This document shows, piece after piece, positions 18,057 to 26,731 of a DNA stretch of 64,000 nucleotides (positions are counted from its first letter, which is position 1; each line of letters starts with the position of its first letter). This stretch comes from Qipengyuania vesicularis. Its GTDB lineage: Bacteria; Pseudomonadota; Alphaproteobacteria; Sphingomonadales; Sphingomonadaceae. The stretch covers positions 234,703 through 298,702 of the forward strand of contig NZ_JAIGNJ010000004.1 of the NCBI RefSeq assembly GCF_019711415.1. Direction: 5' to 3'. The notes under the pieces are model-generated. The model had not been told where the DNA came from. It did no database searches and saw only the letters and a program-made list of their open reading frames with translations. The translations under genes were made by a program, and so were the position numbers.

Positions 18057-18781
18057 TCGTATTCCCCGCCATCGACCTCAAAGCCGGACAGGTAGTGCGT
18101 CTCGCCGAGGGCGATATGGACCGCGCCACCGTCTATGGCGACAACCCAGCCGAGCAGGCGAAATTGTTTGCCGGGGCGGGCGCACGACACCTCCATGTAG
18201 TCGATCTCGACGGCTCATTTGCGGGTGCCGCGCGCAATCGTGAAGCTGTCGAGCAGATCGTTTCCGCTTTTCCGGGGCATATCCAGCTAGGCGGCGGCAT
18301 CCGCACGCGCGAGGACGTCGAGGGCTGGTTCGACGCGGGCGTATCACGTGTGGTGATGGGCTCGGCTGCGCTCAAGGATCCCGAGTTCGTCAAGGACATG
18401 GCGAGAGCCTATCCCGGTGGCGTGGTGGTGGCGGTCGATGCGAAAGACGGCATGGTCGCGACCGAGGGCTGGGCGGATGTTTCCGATGTGCCGGTGATCG
18501 ACCTCGCTCGCCGTTTCGAGGATGCCGGTGTCGCGAGCCTCCTCTTCACCGATATCGGCCGCGACGGGCTGCTGAAGGGTGTGAATATCGATGCAACCGT
18601 CGACCTCGCGCGGCAAGTCGATATCCCCGTGATCGCGAGCGGCGGCGTGAAGGGCCTCGATGACATCCACGTGCTCAAACTGCACGAGAATGAGGGCATC
18701 GAGGGCGTGATTACCGGGCGAGCACTCTATGACGGGAGGCTCGACCTGGCGACGGCACTTGCGATAGGGTCGGGCACATGA
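18053..18781 (+). CDS. hisA: Phosphoribosylformimino-AICAR-phosphate isomerase
   Basis: HisA performs the Amadori-type isomerisation before the HisFH step. The preferred start is the GTG at 18053, overlapping the hisH stop as GTGA, which gives the standard beginning [17 protein letters not shown]; a GTG nine bases earlier is possible. Catalytic Asp residues lie in AIDLKAG and AVDAKDG; the phosphate sites are GGGIRTREDVEGW and ASGGVKG. About 242 residues, a normal length. Confidence 0.96.
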   Translation: MIVFPAIDLKAGQVVRLAEGDMDRATVYGDNPAEQAKLFAGAGARHLHVVDLDGSFAGAARNREAVEQIVSAFPGHIQLGGGIRTREDVEGWFDAGVSRVVMGSAALKDPEFVKDMARAYPGGVVVAVDAKDGMVATEGWADVSDVPVIDLARRFEDAGVASLLFTDIGRDGLLKGVNIDATVDLARQVDIPVIASGGVKGLDDIHVLKLHENEGIEGVITGRALYDGRLDLATALAIGSGT

Positions 18782-19191
18782 CCGGTTCAATTGTCGCTCT
18801 TGCCATTATCGCTGCGCTGTTCTGGATAATCCGGAAGGGGAAGAACAGCGCCAGTGTGGTCGTGACGGGACCAGGTGTGCTCAAGACGCACGATGTCGAG
18901 TGCAAATTCCGCAGGCCTGCGGAATGGCACGGCAAGTTGAGCCAGTCGCGCTGGAGCGACGGGCAGGAGCGTTTCACGCTGAACCTGCGCAGCCTCCCCG
19001 GGCGCTACAGCGGGCCGGTTAGCTTGACATACAAAGGCGAACATATTGCCGATTTCGAGGCGAAATATGGCAAGGTCGCTTTCGCCGCGAAGGGCATGGT
19101 CGACGACGGCAAGCCGCAATTCGATATCGGCGAAGAGGTGCGTCTCGAATTTGGTGGGCAGATCCTGACCGGCATCGTGGAGCCGGATTGA
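18778..19191 (+). CDS. Hypothetical N-terminally membrane-anchored protein inside the his operon
   Basis: A 137-residue protein with one N-terminal hydrophobic segment (about residues 4-18, [15 protein letters not shown]) followed by basic residues and a soluble, beta-rich domain containing [15 protein letters not shown] and [14 protein letters not shown]. It overlaps hisA by 4 bases (ATGA) and hisF by 4 bases, so it is translationally embedded in the operon. I recognise no histidine-pathway role or named family. Confidence 0.75.
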   Translation: MTGSIVALAIIAALFWIIRKGKNSASVVVTGPGVLKTHDVECKFRRPAEWHGKLSQSRWSDGQERFTLNLRSLPGRYSGPVSLTYKGEHIADFEAKYGKVAFAAKGMVDDGKPQFDIGEEVRLEFGGQILTGIVEPD

Positions 19192-19964
19192 TGACTGTCC
19201 GCATCCGCGTCATTCCCTGCCTCGACGTGCGCGACGGGCGCGTGGTGAAGGGGGTCAATTTCGTCGACCTCAAGGATGCCGGCGACCCGGTCGAGCAGGC
19301 ACAGGCCTATGACCGTGCCGGGGCCGACGAGCTGTGTTTCCTCGATATCTCCGCAAGCCATGAGGGACGCGGGACGCTGCTCGATATGGTGCGTCGCACG
19401 GCGGCGGTGTGCTTCATGCCGCTGACCGTCGGGGGCGGGGTGCGGAGCGTGGAGGACGCGCGCGCCTTGCTTCTCGCTGGTGCTGACAAGGTTGCGGTGA
19501 ATTCGGCCGCCGTTTCCCGGCCCGAACTCGTACGCGAGATCGCCGACAAGTTCGGCAGCCAGTGCGTCGTCGCTAGCGTCGATGCCCGGGCGCGTACCGA
19601 GGGCGAAGGTTTTCGTGGGTGGGAAATCTATACGCATGGCGGCCGCAAGCCGACGGGTATCGACGCGGTCGAACATGCGCAGATGCTCGCCGAGCTGGGA
19701 GCGGGCGAACTGCTCGTCACGTCGATGGATGGCGACGGGACGAAGCAGGGTTACGACCTCGAACTGACCCGCGCGATTGCCGACAGCGTGTCCGTGCCCG
19801 TAATCGCCAGCGGCGGCGTGGGCACGCTCGACCACCTCGTCGAGGGCGTGACGCAGGGCCACGCCAGCGCGGTCCTAGCCGCTTCGATCTTCCACTTCGG
19901 CCAGCATTCGATCGGCGAGGCGCATCGCGCGCTGCGTGCCGCCGGCTTGCCCGCGCGCGGCTAA
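19188..19964 (+). CDS. hisF: Imidazole glycerol phosphate synthase, cyclase subunit
   Basis: HisF condenses the HisA product with ammonia from HisH to imidazoleglycerol phosphate and AICAR. At 258 residues it is typical. Catalytic Asp is in [15 protein letters not shown], with the second in ASVDARAR; phosphate-binding loops are [11 protein letters not shown] and [10 protein letters not shown]. Start overlaps the membrane-anchored hypothetical gene. Confidence 0.97.
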   Translation: MMTVRIRVIPCLDVRDGRVVKGVNFVDLKDAGDPVEQAQAYDRAGADELCFLDISASHEGRGTLLDMVRRTAAVCFMPLTVGGGVRSVEDARALLLAGADKVAVNSAAVSRPELVREIADKFGSQCVVASVDARARTEGEGFRGWEIYTHGGRKPTGIDAVEHAQMLAELGAGELLVTSMDGDGTKQGYDLELTRAIADSVSVPVIASGGVGTLDHLVEGVTQGHASAVLAASIFHFGQHSIGEAHRALRAAGLPARG

Positions 19965-19982
19965 AGGCGCAGGAAGGTGCCC

Positions 19983-20300
19983 ATGGATACTTTGACCCGA
20001 CTTCAGGCCGTGATCGACCAGCGCCGCAAGGCCGACCCCGGAACAAGCTATGTCGCGCATCTAACGCATCGAGGCCTGCCCGTGATGGTCCGCAAGTTCG
20101 GCGAAGAGGCGGTCGAAACCTGCGTCGCAGCGCTGGCGCAGGAGCGCGAGGATTTCATCGCCGAGGCAGCCGATACGATCTTCCACCTGATGATCGTGAT
20201 GGCCGCCAAGGGCGTGTCGCTCGAAGAGGTGATGGCAGAACTCGACCGGCGCGAAGGCACATCGGGTCTCGAAGAGAAGGCCAGCAGGAGCGAAGGGTGA
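19983..20300 (+). CDS. hisE: Phosphoribosyl-ATP pyrophosphatase
   Basis: HisE hydrolyses phosphoribosyl-ATP to phosphoribosyl-AMP. The ATG at 19983 is chosen because an AGGAAGG ribosome site ends five bases before it; an in-frame GTG at 19977 lies inside that site. The 105-residue protein shows KFGEEAVETCVAAL and AADTIFHLMIVM, the MazG-like metal-binding helices. It ends inside the start of the cupin gene (GTGA). Confidence 0.95.
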   Translation: MDTLTRLQAVIDQRRKADPGTSYVAHLTHRGLPVMVRKFGEEAVETCVAALAQEREDFIAEAADTIFHLMIVMAAKGVSLEEVMAELDRREGTSGLEEKASRSEG

Positions 20301-20638
20301 AGCCGGAAGGCTGGCACGCAACGCTAGCGAGTTTCGAGGAGGGCCTCGCGGAATCCGATACGCCATTCTTCCGGGGGCTGGCCCACGGTTCGATGGAGCT
20401 CGAACTCTACCGCCCGGTCGGCGCAGACTTGCAGACTCCGCACACGCGCGACGAGCTCTACATCGTCCGCCAAGGCAACGGGACCTTCGAACGCGATGGC
20501 GAGCGTATCCCTTTCGGGCCGGGCGATGCCCTCTTCGTGCCCGCGCAGATGGAGCACCGCTTCGTAGAGTTCAGTGACGATTTCGACACGTGGGTTATCT
20601 TCTGGGGGCCTGAAGGAGGAGAACAACATGCCGATTGA
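20297..20638 (+). CDS. Cupin domain-containing protein
   Basis: A 113-residue single-domain cupin starting at the GTG that overlaps the hisE stop. The two cupin motifs are visible: TPHTRDELYIVRQGNGTFERDG (H, E, then conserved G residues) and FGPGDALFVPAQMEHRF (P then H). Metal is likely bound by these His/Glu residues. Function is unknown. It is placed between hisE and a HIT-family gene, whose ATG overlaps its last codons. Confidence 0.88.
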   Translation: MKPEGWHATLASFEEGLAESDTPFFRGLAHGSMELELYRPVGADLQTPHTRDELYIVRQGNGTFERDGERIPFGPGDALFVPAQMEHRFVEFSDDFDTWVIFWGPEGGEQHAD

Positions 20639-21008
20639 CCCGACGCAGCCATATGACGACCAGAACATCTTCGCGAAGATCCTGCGCGGCGAAATCCCTT
20701 CGGCCAAGGTGTATGAGGACGAGTGGGCCTTTGCCTTCGAAGATATCAATCCGCAGGCCGAAGTGCATACTCTGGTCGTGCCCAAGGGCCGTTATGTCAG
20801 CTGGGACGATTTCAGCACCAAGGCGAGCGCGGAAGAGATTGCCGGCTTCGTGAGGGCCGTGGGCAAGGTTGCCCGTGACAAGGGCCTGGTCGAGCCGGGA
20901 TACCGGATGATGGCCAATATCGGCGCGCATGGCGGGCAGGAAGTGCCGCACCTCCACGTGCATATCTTCGGCGGCCAGCCCCTCGGCCCCATGATCGCGC
21001 GTCGTTAG
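20628..21008 (+). CDS. HIT family nucleotide-binding protein
   Basis: A 126-residue histidine-triad protein, probably an HinT-like purine nucleoside phosphoramidase or nucleotide hydrolase. The triad motif HLHVHIFGG is near the C-terminus, and NIFAKILRGEIPSAKVYED near the N-terminus is typical. The ATG at 20628 has AAGGAGGA eight bases upstream; the gene overlaps the cupin stop. End of the his-associated run. Confidence 0.95.
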   Translation: MPIDPTQPYDDQNIFAKILRGEIPSAKVYEDEWAFAFEDINPQAEVHTLVVPKGRYVSWDDFSTKASAEEIAGFVRAVGKVARDKGLVEPGYRMMANIGAHGGQEVPHLHVHIFGGQPLGPMIARR

Positions 21009-21066
21009 TCGCTCGCAGGACTCGCTTCGTCGTTTCGCATTGCGCCACGAGTCGCCGCTGCGCTAA

Positions 21067-21537
21067 ATGCCGCTTTCGATGGACGAGAGGCCCAATCCCC
21101 CCGACGGCGTGATCCAAGGCGACCGGCACCTGTATGCCGTGCGCGTCTATTACGAGGACACGGACCTTTCGGGGATCACCTACCACGCCAATTACCTGCG
21201 CTGGTTCGAGCGCGCCCGGTCCGACCTCTTACGCCGGCTCGACATCGACCAGCGTGCCGCGATTGAGGATGGCGGAGGCGCCTATGCCGTGTCCGAGATT
21301 AACCTCAAGTATTTGCGGCCCGCTAAGCTCGATGACGATGTAGTGATCGAGACGCGTTGTACCGAACTGAAGGCGGCATCCTGCCGGATGCACCAGAAGG
21401 CATATCGCGGCGAAGAGCTCCTTGCCGAGGCACATTTGCGCGTCGGCTTCGTTTCACCAGGCGGGCGGCCGATCCGCCAGCCAGAAGAATGGCGCGCGGC
21501 CTTTGCGCGCTTCACCAACCCAGCAGGGGATCAATGA
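21067..21537 (+). CDS. ybgC: Tol-Pal-associated acyl-CoA thioesterase
   Basis: A hotdog-fold 4-hydroxybenzoyl-CoA-thioesterase family protein of 156 residues. The active-site stretch YYEDTDLSGITYHANYLRWFERAR carries the catalytic Asp and conserved YH. YbgC is the usual first gene of tol-pal operons and hydrolyses short acyl-CoAs. Start may be ATG 21067 or 21079. It ends with an ATGA overlap with tolQ. Confidence 0.94.
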   Translation: MPLSMDERPNPPDGVIQGDRHLYAVRVYYEDTDLSGITYHANYLRWFERARSDLLRRLDIDQRAAIEDGGGAYAVSEINLKYLRPAKLDDDVVIETRCTELKAASCRMHQKAYRGEELLAEAHLRVGFVSPGGRPIRQPEEWRAAFARFTNPAGDQ

Positions 21538-22232
21538 TCACACTCTCGCTTCTCTCAATCGGCGCGCCGACCCGGCTCGATCCGGTCCAGCTGTTCCTCG
21601 ATGCCGACATCGTCGTCCAGGCAGTGATGGCGGGCCTGATCCTTGCCAGCATCTGGGTGTGGATGATCATCGTTTCCTTCAGCCTGCGGATGCGCAAGCT
21701 GAGAGACGCGCAGCGCGACTATGAGGCCGAATTCTGGCAGGCGGACAATTTCGATCGCTTCATGTCCGAGCGCGGCAACAAGGACGTCCCCTCTGCCCGC
21801 GTGGCCCAGGCGGCGGTCGGCGAATGGCGCCGCTCGACTCAGGGCGAGGTGCGGGACCGCGAGGGCCTTCGTGGCCGCCTCACAGCGGCGATGGACAGCC
21901 AGGTCGCCCAGGAGGCGGACGACATCGCCGAGAGGCTGAACTTCCTCGCCACGGTCGGTGCAGTCGCGCCCTTCGTCGGCCTGTTCGGCACCGTGTGGGG
22001 CATCATGAACAGCTTCTTCCAGATCGGCGCGCAGGAAAGCTCGTCGCTCGCCGTGGTTGCTCCCGGCATTTCCGAAGCGCTGTTTGCCACCGCCATCGGC
22101 CTGTTCGCGGCCATCCCGGCCGTGATTGCCTACAACCGCTTCAGCCATTCCGTCGAACGTTTCGAAAGCCGCCTGCACCGCTTCGCCGACAAGCTGGGCG
22201 CGACCTTCAGCCGCCAGCTGGAGCAGCGCTGA
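21534..22232 (+). CDS. tolQ: Tol-Pal system protein TolQ
   Basis: TolQ forms with TolR the proton-driven motor of the Tol-Pal system in the inner membrane. The start is the ATG at 21534 (overlapping the ybgC stop), giving 232 residues. Three membrane spans are seen: about residues 25-45 (VMAGLILASIWVWMIIV), 135-160 (ATVGAVAPFVGLFGTVWGIM) and 175-195 (EALFATAIGLFAAIPAV). The last two carry the conserved Thr and Pro residues of MotA/TolQ/ExbB. Confidence 0.96.
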   Translation: MITLSLLSIGAPTRLDPVQLFLDADIVVQAVMAGLILASIWVWMIIVSFSLRMRKLRDAQRDYEAEFWQADNFDRFMSERGNKDVPSARVAQAAVGEWRRSTQGEVRDREGLRGRLTAAMDSQVAQEADDIAERLNFLATVGAVAPFVGLFGTVWGIMNSFFQIGAQESSSLAVVAPGISEALFATAIGLFAAIPAVIAYNRFSHSVERFESRLHRFADKLGATFSRQLEQR

Positions 22233-22233
22233 C

Positions 22234-22713
22234 ATGGCGATGGCGCTCGGATCGGGAAAGGGTACGAGGCGCCGCCGCGGACGCGGCGGACGGCGGCCCA
22301 TGTCCGAGATCAACGTCACGCCCTTCGTCGACGTCATGCTGGTGCTGCTAATCATCTTCATGGTCACTGCGCCGCTGCTGACAGCAGGCGTGCCGATCCA
22401 GCTTCCCGATAGCCGCGCCAATGCGCTGCCGCAGGAACAGCAGCAGGTTTCGATCAGCATCGATGCGCAGGGCTATGTCTATATCGACGACACCCAGATC
22501 GCAGATGCGGCGCTTCCGCAGGCGCTGGCCGATATCCCGCGTGTCGGTGAGGGGCCGGATATCACCCTGCGCGCCGACCGCGCGCTTGAATACGGGCGGG
22601 TGATGGCGGTGATGGGCGAACTCAACCGCGCCGGTCTCAACCGGATATCGATGGTGACTAATGGCGGCCAGTCGGCGGCTCCGGTCAACAGCGGTTCACC
22701 TGCCGAGGAATAG
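22234..22713 (+). CDS. tolR: Tol-Pal system protein TolR
   Basis: A 159-residue ExbD/TolR protein starting at ATG 22234, one base after the tolQ stop. A basic N-terminus (GTRRRRGRGGRRP) is followed by MSEINVTPFVDVMLVLLIIF, with the proton-relay Asp in FVDVML. A periplasmic domain ending in the usual NRAGLNRISMVT helix-strand follows. It couples proton flow through TolQ to TolA. Confidence 0.96.
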   Translation: MAMALGSGKGTRRRRGRGGRRPMSEINVTPFVDVMLVLLIIFMVTAPLLTAGVPIQLPDSRANALPQEQQQVSISIDAQGYVYIDDTQIADAALPQALADIPRVGEGPDITLRADRALEYGRVMAVMGELNRAGLNRISMVTNGGQSAAPVNSGSPAEE

Positions 22714-22714
22714 C

Positions 22715-23482
22715 GTGGGCACGATGGAGAGGTTCGGCATCAGAGGGGAAGAGCGAACAGGGCTGATCGTGGCCCTGGCGCTGCACCTTGCGCTGCTGGC
22801 TTCGCTCGTGATCCAGGCGCTGTGGGAACAGCCCGCTATGCCGCCGGTGGAACGGATGACGGTGAGCCTCGCCGAAGATGTGGGCCTCGAAGCGACCGCG
22901 CCCGACCCAGTCCCGGAGAGCCGGGCTGCCATCGCGCCCGAACTCGCGGAACTGCCCACGCCAGGACCGGAGATTCTCGAGGCGCCAAGCCAAACGGTCG
23001 TGGACCGGCCTTCGCCGCGGACCGACACGACCCGTCCGCGACGTGAACAACCTCAGACGCGCCCGACCGAGAAACCCAAGGGCTCGCTGATCGGTGACAA
23101 TTTCCTCGCCGGCTCGGGCGGCAGCACGACAACCAATGAAACGCGCACGCCCGCCTCGCAGATCGGTGCCAGCGCGAAAGCCTCGCTGTTCCAGGCAGTC
23201 GGTCGCCAGTTGCGTCCGCATTGGACGCCGCCCAGCGGCCCGGAAGTCGAGCAGATCGTGACGAAGGTCAGGTTCCGCCTCAATCCGGACGGGACGCTGA
23301 ATGGTCGCCCGACCGTCGTCGGCCAGCGCGGCGTGAACGATGTCAATCGCGCCCAATCGGCGCGCCATGGAGAGCAAGCGGTTCGCGCCGTCCAGCTTGC
23401 CGCGCCCTTCGACTTACCTGAAGAATATTACGATGCCTGGAAGCTCGTGACCGTAGATTTCGACTGGAAACTTGCACAATGA
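22715..23482 (+). CDS. tolA: TolA-like periplasm-spanning protein
   Basis: A 255-residue protein with one N-terminal membrane span (LIVALALHLALLASLVI), a long Pro/Glu/Thr-rich periplasmic linker (about residues 45-130) and a C-terminal TolA/TonB-like domain (VTKVRFRLNPDGTLNGRP, ending YYDAWKLVTVDFDW). The GTG at 22715 is preferred because GAGGA ends five bases before it; the ATG at 22724 is an alternative. Gene order fixes its role as TolA. Confidence 0.9.
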   Translation: MGTMERFGIRGEERTGLIVALALHLALLASLVIQALWEQPAMPPVERMTVSLAEDVGLEATAPDPVPESRAAIAPELAELPTPGPEILEAPSQTVVDRPSPRTDTTRPRREQPQTRPTEKPKGSLIGDNFLAGSGGSTTTNETRTPASQIGASAKASLFQAVGRQLRPHWTPPSGPEVEQIVTKVRFRLNPDGTLNGRPTVVGQRGVNDVNRAQSARHGEQAVRAVQLAAPFDLPEEYYDAWKLVTVDFDWKLAQ

Positions 23483-24864
23483 AAAAACTGATCCTCGCTA
23501 CACTCGCTTTCTCCGCCGCACCGCTCGCCGCGCAAAACCAGGATCTTGGTGAGCCGGTTGGTGAGGGCCAGGATGTCGAGACGGTGGAACAGGAAGAGGG
23601 CCTGTCCGGGTCGGTCAGCTTCGAAGGCAATCTCGACGATCTCGGTATCGCAATCCCCGCCTTTGCGACCGATCGCAACGCCGCGACACCTGCCAATGCC
23701 AGCGGCACCGAAGCGCTGGGCGTCGAGATATCCCGGGTCATCACCGCTAACCTGCGCAACAACGGCCTGTTCAAACCTACCGGCCCGGACTCGCTTCCGC
23801 GTCCCAGCTTCGAGAACATCACCTCGCCGATCTGGTCGACCTGGGGAGTGCGCGGGGCGGAAATGCTGGTCCACGGCTATGTCCGCGCACGTAGCGACGA
23901 CCGGCTGACGGTCGGCTGCTACCTCTACGACATGGCACTGCAACAGCGCCTGGTCGCCGAAGGCTGGGTGGTCTCGCCCGCCGACTGGCGCCGCGCGGCG
24001 CACAAGTGTTCGGACCTCATCTACGCGCGCCTCACCGGGGAGAGCCCGTTTTTCGACAGCCGCATCGCCTATATTGCTGAGACCGGCCCGAAGGATAACC
24101 GCACCAAGCGGCTCGCCATCATGGATAGCGACGGGGCGAACCATCGGTTTATCACTACCGGTCGCTCGACAGCGCTGACCCCGCGCTACTCGCCCGATTA
24201 CAAACAGCTGGTCTACCTTAGCTATGTCGATGGGAACCCGCGCATCTATGTCTATGACATCGGCACGGGTCGCCAGACATTGGTCACGCAGAGCGACAAC
24301 CCGACCTTCGCGCCCCGCTGGAGCCCGGACGGGCGCTGGATCCTCTATTCGATGGCGGTGGGTGGCAACACGGACATATACCGCGTCTCGGCGCAGGGAG
24401 GTCGCAGCGAGCGGCTGACCGATACGCCGGGCATCGACATCGGCGGCTCCTATTCGCCCGATGGCAGCAAGATCGTGTTCGAAAGCGATCGTTCGGGCAG
24501 CCAACAGATCTACATCATGGACGCAGACGGCTCGAACCAGCGCCGCCTTTCCTTCTTCGGCGGGCGTTCGGCGACACCCGAATGGAGTCCGCGCGGCGAC
24601 CAGATCGCGTTCACGCATATTGCGGGGGACTTCAACATTGCCGTCATGAACCCGCAGGGCCGCGGTTTCCGCAAGCTGACGCGGGGCTGGCAGGATGAAG
24701 CACCGACTTGGGCGCCAAACGGACGCATCATCCAATTCTTCCGTACCGCGCGCAACACGGGCGCCACGTCGCTATGGCAGGTAGACCTGACCGGCGATAA
24801 CGAGCGGCGCCTGCCGACGCCGGTCGATGCATCGGACCCGGCCTGGGGACCGATACTGCCGTAA
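23479..24864 (+). CDS. tolB: Tol-Pal system beta-propeller protein TolB
   Basis: A 461-residue periplasmic protein with a signal peptide (about residues 1-20, ending APLAAQ). An N-terminal alpha/beta domain is followed by a six-bladed propeller of repeats such as PRYSPDYKQLVYLSY, PRWSPDGRWILYSM, GSYSPDGSKIVFESDRSG and PEWSPRGDQIAFTH. TolB binds Pal and the outer-membrane end of the complex. It overlaps tolA by 4 bases (ATGA). Confidence 0.96.
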   Translation: MKKLILATLAFSAAPLAAQNQDLGEPVGEGQDVETVEQEEGLSGSVSFEGNLDDLGIAIPAFATDRNAATPANASGTEALGVEISRVITANLRNNGLFKPTGPDSLPRPSFENITSPIWSTWGVRGAEMLVHGYVRARSDDRLTVGCYLYDMALQQRLVAEGWVVSPADWRRAAHKCSDLIYARLTGESPFFDSRIAYIAETGPKDNRTKRLAIMDSDGANHRFITTGRSTALTPRYSPDYKQLVYLSYVDGNPRIYVYDIGTGRQTLVTQSDNPTFAPRWSPDGRWILYSMAVGGNTDIYRVSAQGGRSERLTDTPGIDIGGSYSPDGSKIVFESDRSGSQQIYIMDADGSNQRRLSFFGGRSATPEWSPRGDQIAFTHIAGDFNIAVMNPQGRGFRKLTRGWQDEAPTWAPNGRIIQFFRTARNTGATSLWQVDLTGDNERRLPTPVDASDPAWGPILP

Positions 24865-24943
24865 GATCATTGTTCTATCCGTGGGGACGGATGAAGCCGG
24901 GGGCCGATTAGAGTTCCACCGCTGTTTATAAGGGGACAGCACT

Positions 24944-25456
24944 ATGAATACCCGTATTGCCACTGCAGTCATGCTTACTTCGGCACTTGCGCTGGCAGCA
25001 TGCCAGAAAAAGGCGCCAGAGGAACTTCCGCCTGCACCCGATCCGGTGGTGACACCGGCTCCGACACCAGCGCCAACTGGCCCTGCCGTCGGTAGCATGG
25101 AGCATTTCCTGGCCGCCGTCGGCCAGGCGAACACGGTCGTCTATTTCGATACCGACCGCTACAATATTGATGCCGAGGACAGCGCCAAGCTGCAGACGCA
25201 GGCACAGTATTTCGCACAGTACCCGAGCGTCACCTTCACCATTGAAGGCCACACCGACGAACGCGGTACGCGCGAGTACAACCTCGCCCTCGGCGAACGC
25301 CGGGCCAATGCGGCAAAGAACTATCTCGTCTCGATCGGCATTCCCGCCAGCCGCATTCGCACGGTCAGCTATGGCAAGGAACGTCCTGTCGCACTGGGTT
25401 CGAACGAAAGCGCATGGGCGCAGAACCGCCGCGCTGCGACAGTCACTATCAACTGA
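24944..25456 (+). CDS. pal: Peptidoglycan-associated lipoprotein
   Basis: A 170-residue outer-membrane lipoprotein. The lipobox is LALAAC at residues 15-20, followed by a Pro-rich linker and an OmpA-like peptidoglycan-binding domain with VYFDTDRYNID, TIEGHTDERGTREYNLALGERRA and SYGKERPVALG. It anchors the outer membrane to peptidoglycan and closes the tol-pal operon; a strong terminator follows. No cpoB gene follows pal here. Confidence 0.97.
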   Translation: MNTRIATAVMLTSALALAACQKKAPEELPPAPDPVVTPAPTPAPTGPAVGSMEHFLAAVGQANTVVYFDTDRYNIDAEDSAKLQTQAQYFAQYPSVTFTIEGHTDERGTREYNLALGERRANAAKNYLVSIGIPASRIRTVSYGKERPVALGSNESAWAQNRRAATVTIN

Positions 25457-25473
25457 TCGGGCGCTGGAAAAAG

Positions 25474-25503
25474 AAAAGCCCCGGCCAATGGCCGGGGCTT
25501 TTT
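25474..25503 (+). terminator. Rho-independent terminator after pal
   Basis: A perfect 13-base-pair stem (AAAAGCCCCGGCC with its complement) around an AAT loop, ending in a run of T. It lies 18 bases after the pal stop and should end the tol-pal transcript. The flanking A run also allows some activity in the opposite direction, toward the end of the small minus-strand gene at 25531. Confidence 0.93.
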
Positions 25504-25530
25504 CGTTTCGGCGCTTTCGGAGTGCGCGGT

Positions 25531-25680
25531 CTAACGGCTCGCTTCGAAGCCGATCAACGGAGCCTGTGCCACCTGCTGCGCGTCCTCACGCGGAGCGACA
25601 TTGCCGAAGCTGGTCGCAAGTGCGAGGGCGGCCATGCTCAGCACGGCGAGGGTGGCGGATATGGAAAGCTGCTTGCTCAT
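25531..25680 (-). CDS. Small secreted or membrane protein, 49 residues
   Basis: A short open frame beginning MSKQLSISATLAVLSMAALA. The N-terminus looks like a signal peptide or anchor: basic start, hydrophobic core to about residue 24, then Ser-Phe-Gly. It ends with a short Gln-rich mature part (EDAQQVAQAPLIGFEAS). It reads away from the DnaJ gene and converges on the pal terminator. It has no recognised family. Support is the signal-like design and GC-rich third positions; the ribosome site is weak. Confidence 0.5.
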   Translation of the reverse strand: MSKQLSISATLAVLSMAALALATSFGNVAPREDAQQVAQAPLIGFEASR

Positions 25681-25829
25681 GGTTCGGGCCTGTAATCCGG
25701 AATTCTAAAGGTTTCGTTGCATAGCAACATTTCAATTTGAAACTGGTTCCCACACGCTTGCGAAAAGGTCCAGCATGCCTAGATTGACCGCCATGCCTGC
25801 TCGACCAACGACATCTTTGGCTTTGCGCC

Positions 25830-26363
25830 TTGCCTAAGGCGCGGCGTTCCAACGATTGGGGATTCCCCCGCTGGCGTGGCTATGACGAAAGCCGCGAGGC
25901 AGTGACCGTGCGCTTGTGCGATCGGCATGGGTGTGAGGAAAGGGGTGATTGCCCTGCGCCGAAATCGCCCAACAGTCCCGAGCGCTGGTTCTTTTGCCAG
26001 AAGCACGCGGCCGAATACAATTCGAAGTGGGACTATTTCGAAGGTCTCGACAAGGCAGAGAAGGAAGCCCGCGCCAAGTCGGAGCGAGCCGAAAATGCCG
26101 GCTATGCCGAAGCCCAGCACTATGGCTGGGCAGGATCGGGCGACGGTTCGCGCAGCGCCGACGAGATGCGTGCGCTCGATATCCTCGAGCTTGAGGCCGA
26201 TGTCGATTTCGCGACGATCAAGAAGGCCTGGCGGGTTAAGGCCAAGGCCGTCCATCCGGATGTCAAGCCGGGCGACAAGGAAGCTGCGGAGCTGTTCCAG
26301 AAGTACCAGCTTGCCTACGAAGTGCTTAAATCTGCAGAAGAAAGGCGGGAATGGAAAGGCTAG
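25830..26363 (+). CDS. J-domain (DnaJ-like) protein
   Basis: A 177-residue protein. The N-terminal half holds conserved Cys/His pairs (CDRHGC, CPAPKSP, FFCQKHAAEYN) that look metal-binding. The C-terminal half is a J domain: LDILELEADVDFATIKKAWR, the HPD tripeptide in AVHPDVKPGD, and AYEVLKSAEER. Such proteins stimulate DnaK-type ATPases; the partner is unknown. The only plausible start is a TTG at 25830, since an in-frame TAA occurs just upstream. I see no clear ribosome site. Confidence 0.82.
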   Translation: MPKARRSNDWGFPRWRGYDESREAVTVRLCDRHGCEERGDCPAPKSPNSPERWFFCQKHAAEYNSKWDYFEGLDKAEKEARAKSERAENAGYAEAQHYGWAGSGDGSRSADEMRALDILELEADVDFATIKKAWRVKAKAVHPDVKPGDKEAAELFQKYQLAYEVLKSAEERREWKG

Positions 26364-26449
26364 GGGCCGGATCTATTCGGGCGTGAAGCCGTCGTTAACC
26401 ATTTCTTCCAAGTTGTTCCCTAGAAAGCTCGGGCGACTGAAGGGCTACA

Positions 26450-26725
26450 ATGCAGACACGAACCACCAACCGACAAGGATCGAACATCGTCCTGAACTGC
26501 CGCGTTCCAGTGGAACCCGCGCAGGCGATCCTTTGCGATGTGTCCGAGACCGGATGCCGGATCGAATTGTTCGAAGGTCACGTCAGCAAGGGGTCGACAG
26601 TGTTCTTCGAGGTCGACGAGAAGAACGAATTTGCCGGCCAGATCGTGTGGGTGCGCGGCAATGAGGCGGGCGTCCGCTTCATGCACACGCTGAACCCTGT
26701 CGTTCGAACCGCCCTCGAACTGTAA
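26450..26725 (+). CDS. PilZ domain protein
   Basis: A 91-residue single PilZ-like domain. The motif DVSETGCRIEL matches the (D/N)xSxxG half of the c-di-GMP site, and GQIVWVRGNEAGVRF is the typical second half. The upstream RxxxR part is degenerate (NRQGSNIVLNCR), so c-di-GMP binding is uncertain. It is alone between the J-domain gene and a convergent SDR gene. Confidence 0.8.
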   Translation: MQTRTTNRQGSNIVLNCRVPVEPAQAILCDVSETGCRIELFEGHVSKGSTVFFEVDEKNEFAGQIVWVRGNEAGVRFMHTLNPVVRTALEL

Positions 26726-26731
26726 GTACCA

